Positions 4,123 through 6,555 of a stretch of DNA of 6,555 bases are shown in pieces (position 1 is the stretch's first letter; each line of letters opens with the position of its first letter). The notes beneath the pieces were generated by a model. That model was not told the origin of the DNA. It saw only the letters and a list, made by a program, of their open reading frames with translations, and made no database searches. The stretch covers positions 1-6,555 of the forward strand of contig CAYGRM010000374.1 in assembly GCA_964352225.1 (NCBI GenBank). The letters are read 5' to 3'. A program made the position numbers and the translations under genes. The DNA is from CAJQQY01 sp964352225 (GTDB lineage: Bacteria; Bacteroidota; Bacteroidia; Chitinophagales; Saprospiraceae).

Positions 4123-6555
4123 ATGCAGTCACTTAAAAGTATCAACTACTTATTTTTAGTTGCTCTCCTCTTTTTTCTTCCCAAAAATATGAATGGTCAA
4201 GCAGACTTACAAGGTGGTGACATAGCCATACTTGGAGTTAATGCTAATAATGCAGCTTGTGGAGGTTCGGGAGGGGATGACGTAATTACTTTTGTCGCAT
4301 TCAAAGATATTACTAATGGGACAGAGTTTGACATTACAGATAATGGTTGGGAGCGAGTTTCTGCTGGATTCTGGGGAGATTCTGAGGGAATTTATCGAAT
4401 GACTCGGACTGGAGGAACGATTACTGCTGGGACGAGTTTTGAGGTGACATTAGTTACAAGTTTTGCAGCTACTCAGGCGGCTAATCCAGATTGGTCATTT
4501 ACCAATTTGAATGTTCCATCAACGTTGGATAGAAATGTAAATATGAACTCCGGAGGAGATCAGATGTATGTGATGCAAGGAGGGAATTGGAATAATGGAG
4601 GAGAAACGGGAGAACATGATGCGACTTATGATGGGAAAATTCTTTATGGATTTAATACTAGAACTACTTGGAGTGCAGACGGAAGTTCACAACAATCTAA
4701 TTTGCATCCAGCTGTTGATCCATGTTTTTTTATGAATCCAACTAGTGGGACGACTAATTATGTTAATTATACTGGACCAACTTCGGCCGTAACTCAATTA
4801 GAATGGATCAACCGAATCAAAGATCCAACGAATTGGACTTCTTACACGAATTGTACAGATTATAATAATAATTTACCTCCTGCATTTTTACCGATAGCAC
4901 CAAGTGGAATGTCAATCGATTGCTCTACTTGTTCGGCGAATTGTCCAGGGTTTCAAGAGATTTTGATTTTTAATCTTCCTACTTCAGGAGGCCCATTCAA
5001 TGTTGTATATACTGATGGAACTTCTAATTTTACTTTAAATGGAATTAGTGATGGTCATACGGAAAGTCTTATCATTAATCAATCTACTACCTTTTCTTTA
5101 GTTTCCGTAATAGCCTTGAATGGATGTCCTATATATTCTAACTTTGATGGGGAAGCGGTAGTGACGATTAGTGGTTCAGGAGGCGGACCGACTGCCGTCT
5201 TGTCTGGAGGTGGGGTACTTTGTACAGATAATTGTACTATTGTTACTGTTACGATTACTGGAGGAACACCACCTTATACTGTAGGAGCTGTGGTTAATTT
5301 TCCACCGTTAGTAAATAATTTCCCCATAACAACTCCAGCGACAGTCACTAATTTTGATATAAATGTTTGTTCACAAGGAGTGATTCCAAGTTATGATATT
5401 TCGACAAATACGCTTTCTTTGCCAAATTTTATTACTGGAAATTTATCATTTGCCTTGACTGGGATATCTGATAATTCAGGTTGTGCAGGAACAGTTGATC
5501 CAACGCCCTTGTCCATGACTATAGTAGATACACCAACTGCGAATCCAGCAGGGCCATTGACTGTTTGTGGCCCAGGAGGAGTAACGGGTACATTTGATTT
5601 GACAAGTTTAAATACCACGGTTAATGGAGGATCAGGAAATACCGTAACGTGGTATGAAGATATGGCTGGCAATATGATAATCAATAACCCTTCGACTTAT
5701 ACAACTTCCACGACTACCGTTTATGCAACGTCAAGTACAACAGATTGTGAGTCAGAACCAGTAGCAGTTCAGTTAATGGTTAATCCTTTACCTTCAGCTA
5801 CTTCAGCTAGTTTGACAGAATGTTCTTCAACGGGGGTTGCTACGTTTGACTTGACCTCTGTGAATAATACTGTGAATGGAGGGACGGGAGTATTGGTGAG
5901 TTGGTTTACAAATAGTGCTGGGACGAATTCAATCTTAAATCCAACAAATTATACTTCAGGGACAGGGGTTGTTTATGCGACGATTACTTTTAATGGCTGT
6001 GAGTCACTACCAGTTCCAGTAACATTGACCGTTAACCAAGCACCTGCAGGTGTTTCAACAACTATGACTGTTTGCGAATCTACGAATCTTCCAACTTTTG
6101 GAGATTTTGATTTGACTATACAAAATCCAATTGTCAATGGAGGAACAGGTTTGCCAGTAGCTTGGTTTTTCGATACATTTGCCACTAATCCAATTCCAGG
6201 TTCATTTATAACTGCTCAAAATAATACGGTAGTTTATGCTGTGGTTGGAACTGCGCCGTGTACTTCGACGGCTACTGCTGTTGTTTTAAATGTAACTCCA
6301 ATCCCAGTTGCCAATTCAACTAATCTTGATACGTGTGCCTCCTTTGGCAATCAAGCTATATTTGATTTGACTTCAGTTGAAAATGTGGTCAATGGTGGTC
6401 TTGGAAATAATGTTACTTGGTATTCAGACATTAGTGGAACAAATCAAATCTTTCTGCCGGGATCGTATCTTTCTCCAACAGGATTTGTTTATGCACAGAC
6501 GAGTTCAGGACTTTGTTCTTCAGCAATTGTCCCAATTGGTTTAAATGTTTTAATA
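4123..6555 (+). CDS. Large exported repeat protein, probable T9SS surface protein (3'-partial)
   Basis: From ATG at 4123 the frame has no stop through the right edge: 811 codons are visible and the 3' end is missing. Residues 1-25 form a Sec signal peptide (MQSLKSINY, then LFLVALLFFLP, cleavage near MNG/QA). Residues about 26-265 form a beta-rich, Trp- and Gly-rich region starting GGDIAILGVNANN, with ITNGTEFDITDNGW. I recall similar N-termini (GDIAFxGxNxD...TDNxW) in other Bacteroidota surface proteins. A Cys cluster follows (C267, C270, C274), then an Ig/PKD or SprB-like segment around 355-480 with CTDNCTIVTVTITGGTPPYT. From residue 482 four ~85-residue tandem repeats run to the edge. Asn, Thr, Ser and Gly dominate and Lys is rare, as in secreted adhesins. 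Proteins of this build in Bacteroidota usually end in a type A or type B (gliding-motility-associated) T9SS sorting domain; here that is inferred only. Likely role: cell-surface adhesion or matrix protein. It has its own promoter. Confidence 0.9.
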   Translation, partial: MQSLKSINYLFLVALLFFLPKNMNGQADLQGGDIAILGVNANNAACGGSGGDDVITFVAFKDITNGTEFDITDNGWERVSAGFWGDSEGIYRMTRTGGTITAGTSFEVTLVTSFAATQAANPDWSFTNLNVPSTLDRNVNMNSGGDQMYVMQGGNWNNGGETGEHDATYDGKILYGFNTRTTWSADGSSQQSNLHPAVDPCFFMNPTSGTTNYVNYTGPTSAVTQLEWINRIKDPTNWTSYTNCTDYNNNLPPAFLPIAPSGMSIDCSTCSANCPGFQEILIFNLPTSGGPFNVVYTDGTSNFTLNGISDGHTESLIINQSTTFSLVSVIALNGCPIYSNFDGEAVVTISGSGGGPTAVLSGGGVLCTDNCTIVTVTITGGTPPYTVGAVVNFPPLVNNFPITTPATVTNFDINVCSQGVIPSYDISTNTLSLPNFITGNLSFALTGISDNSGCAGTVDPTPLSMTIVDTPTANPAGPLTVCGPGGVTGTFDLTSLNTTVNGGSGNTVTWYEDMAGNMIINNPSTYTTSTTTVYATSSTTDCESEPVAVQLMVNPLPSATSASLTECSSTGVATFDLTSVNNTVNGGTGVLVSWFTNSAGTNSILNPTNYTSGTGVVYATITFNGCESLPVPVTLTVNQAPAGVSTTMTVCESTNLPTFGDFDLTIQNPIVNGGTGLPVAWFFDTFATNPIPGSFITAQNNTVVYAVVGTAPCTSTATAVVLNVTPIPVANSTNLDTCASFGNQAIFDLTSVENVVNGGLGNNVTWYSDISGTNQIFLPGSYLSPTGFVYAQTSSGLCSSAIVPIGLNVLI
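5566..6555 (+). repeat. Four tandem ~85-residue protein repeats (last one cut by the window)
   Basis: Units begin at a conserved Cys encoded at 5566, 5821, 6073 and 6334, giving periods of 85, 84 and 87 codons; the fourth is truncated after 74 codons. Each unit carries, in order, Cys, FDLT, VNGG-x-G, V-x-W-(Y/F/F/Y), an xG-T-N-x-I-x-x-P-type turn, a Tyr/Phe, VYA, a second Cys, and a V-x-L-x-V strand ending in a Pro-rich linker. This fits a string of Ig-like beta-sandwich domains, each with a Cys pair that may form a disulfide. The units have diverged at the nucleotide level, so this is an old domain array rather than a recent DNA duplication. Confidence 0.9.

Noticed and set aside
5391..6185. 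Two minus-strand open frames opposite the repeat array
   Set aside because: They fall in equivalent places within the repeats, as expected for antisense shadows of a repeated sequence, and look like reversed repeat codons (VPVTPPGPQTV).

Overview
The window is AT-rich and looks like a piece of a Bacteroidota chromosome, probably from a marine or freshwater lineage such as Saprospiria or Flavobacteriia. Four things point there: a long exported protein built of ~85-residue repeats of the type found in Bacteroidota surface proteins, a Bacteroidota-style -7 promoter element (TAnnTTTG pattern) in front of it, an almost complete lack of Shine-Dalgarno sequences, and a putative lipoprotein with a Bacteroidota-type Cys-rich tail. 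No RNA gene, CRISPR array, insertion sequence or phage gene was seen.

Layout. Positions 3-773 (+) hold a 5'-truncated putative lipoprotein ending in a Cys-dense tail. It converges on a minus-strand gene at 907-1743 encoding a secreted MORN-repeat protein. Two strong hairpin terminators lie back to back between them. After an intergenic gap, 2028-2969 (-) encodes a histone deacetylase/AcuC-like Zn-dependent deacylase with all metal and catalytic residues present. Next comes a two-gene minus-strand unit of uncharacterised small proteins (3420-3773, then 3159-3398), closed by a textbook terminator at 3120-3151.

A 349-base divergent intergenic region carries two near-perfect palindromes and the promoter of the last gene. 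That gene runs from 4123 to the right edge without a stop (811 codons visible). It has a signal peptide, an N-terminal beta-rich region, a Cys cluster, a GGTPPYT-type Ig/PKD-like segment, then at least four tandem repeats. It is most likely a large cell-surface or secreted protein exported by Sec and probably by the type IX secretion system. The C-terminal sorting domain that would prove this lies outside the window.

How the genes work together. Three of the six genes encode exported proteins (lipoprotein, MORN protein, repeat protein) and three appear cytoplasmic. Apart from the two-gene unit 3773-3159, each gene seems to be its own transcription unit, so I see no single pathway or defence system. 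The items most worth a second look are the Cys-rich tail, the unnamed two-gene unit with its palindromic upstream sites, and the open-ended repeat protein.
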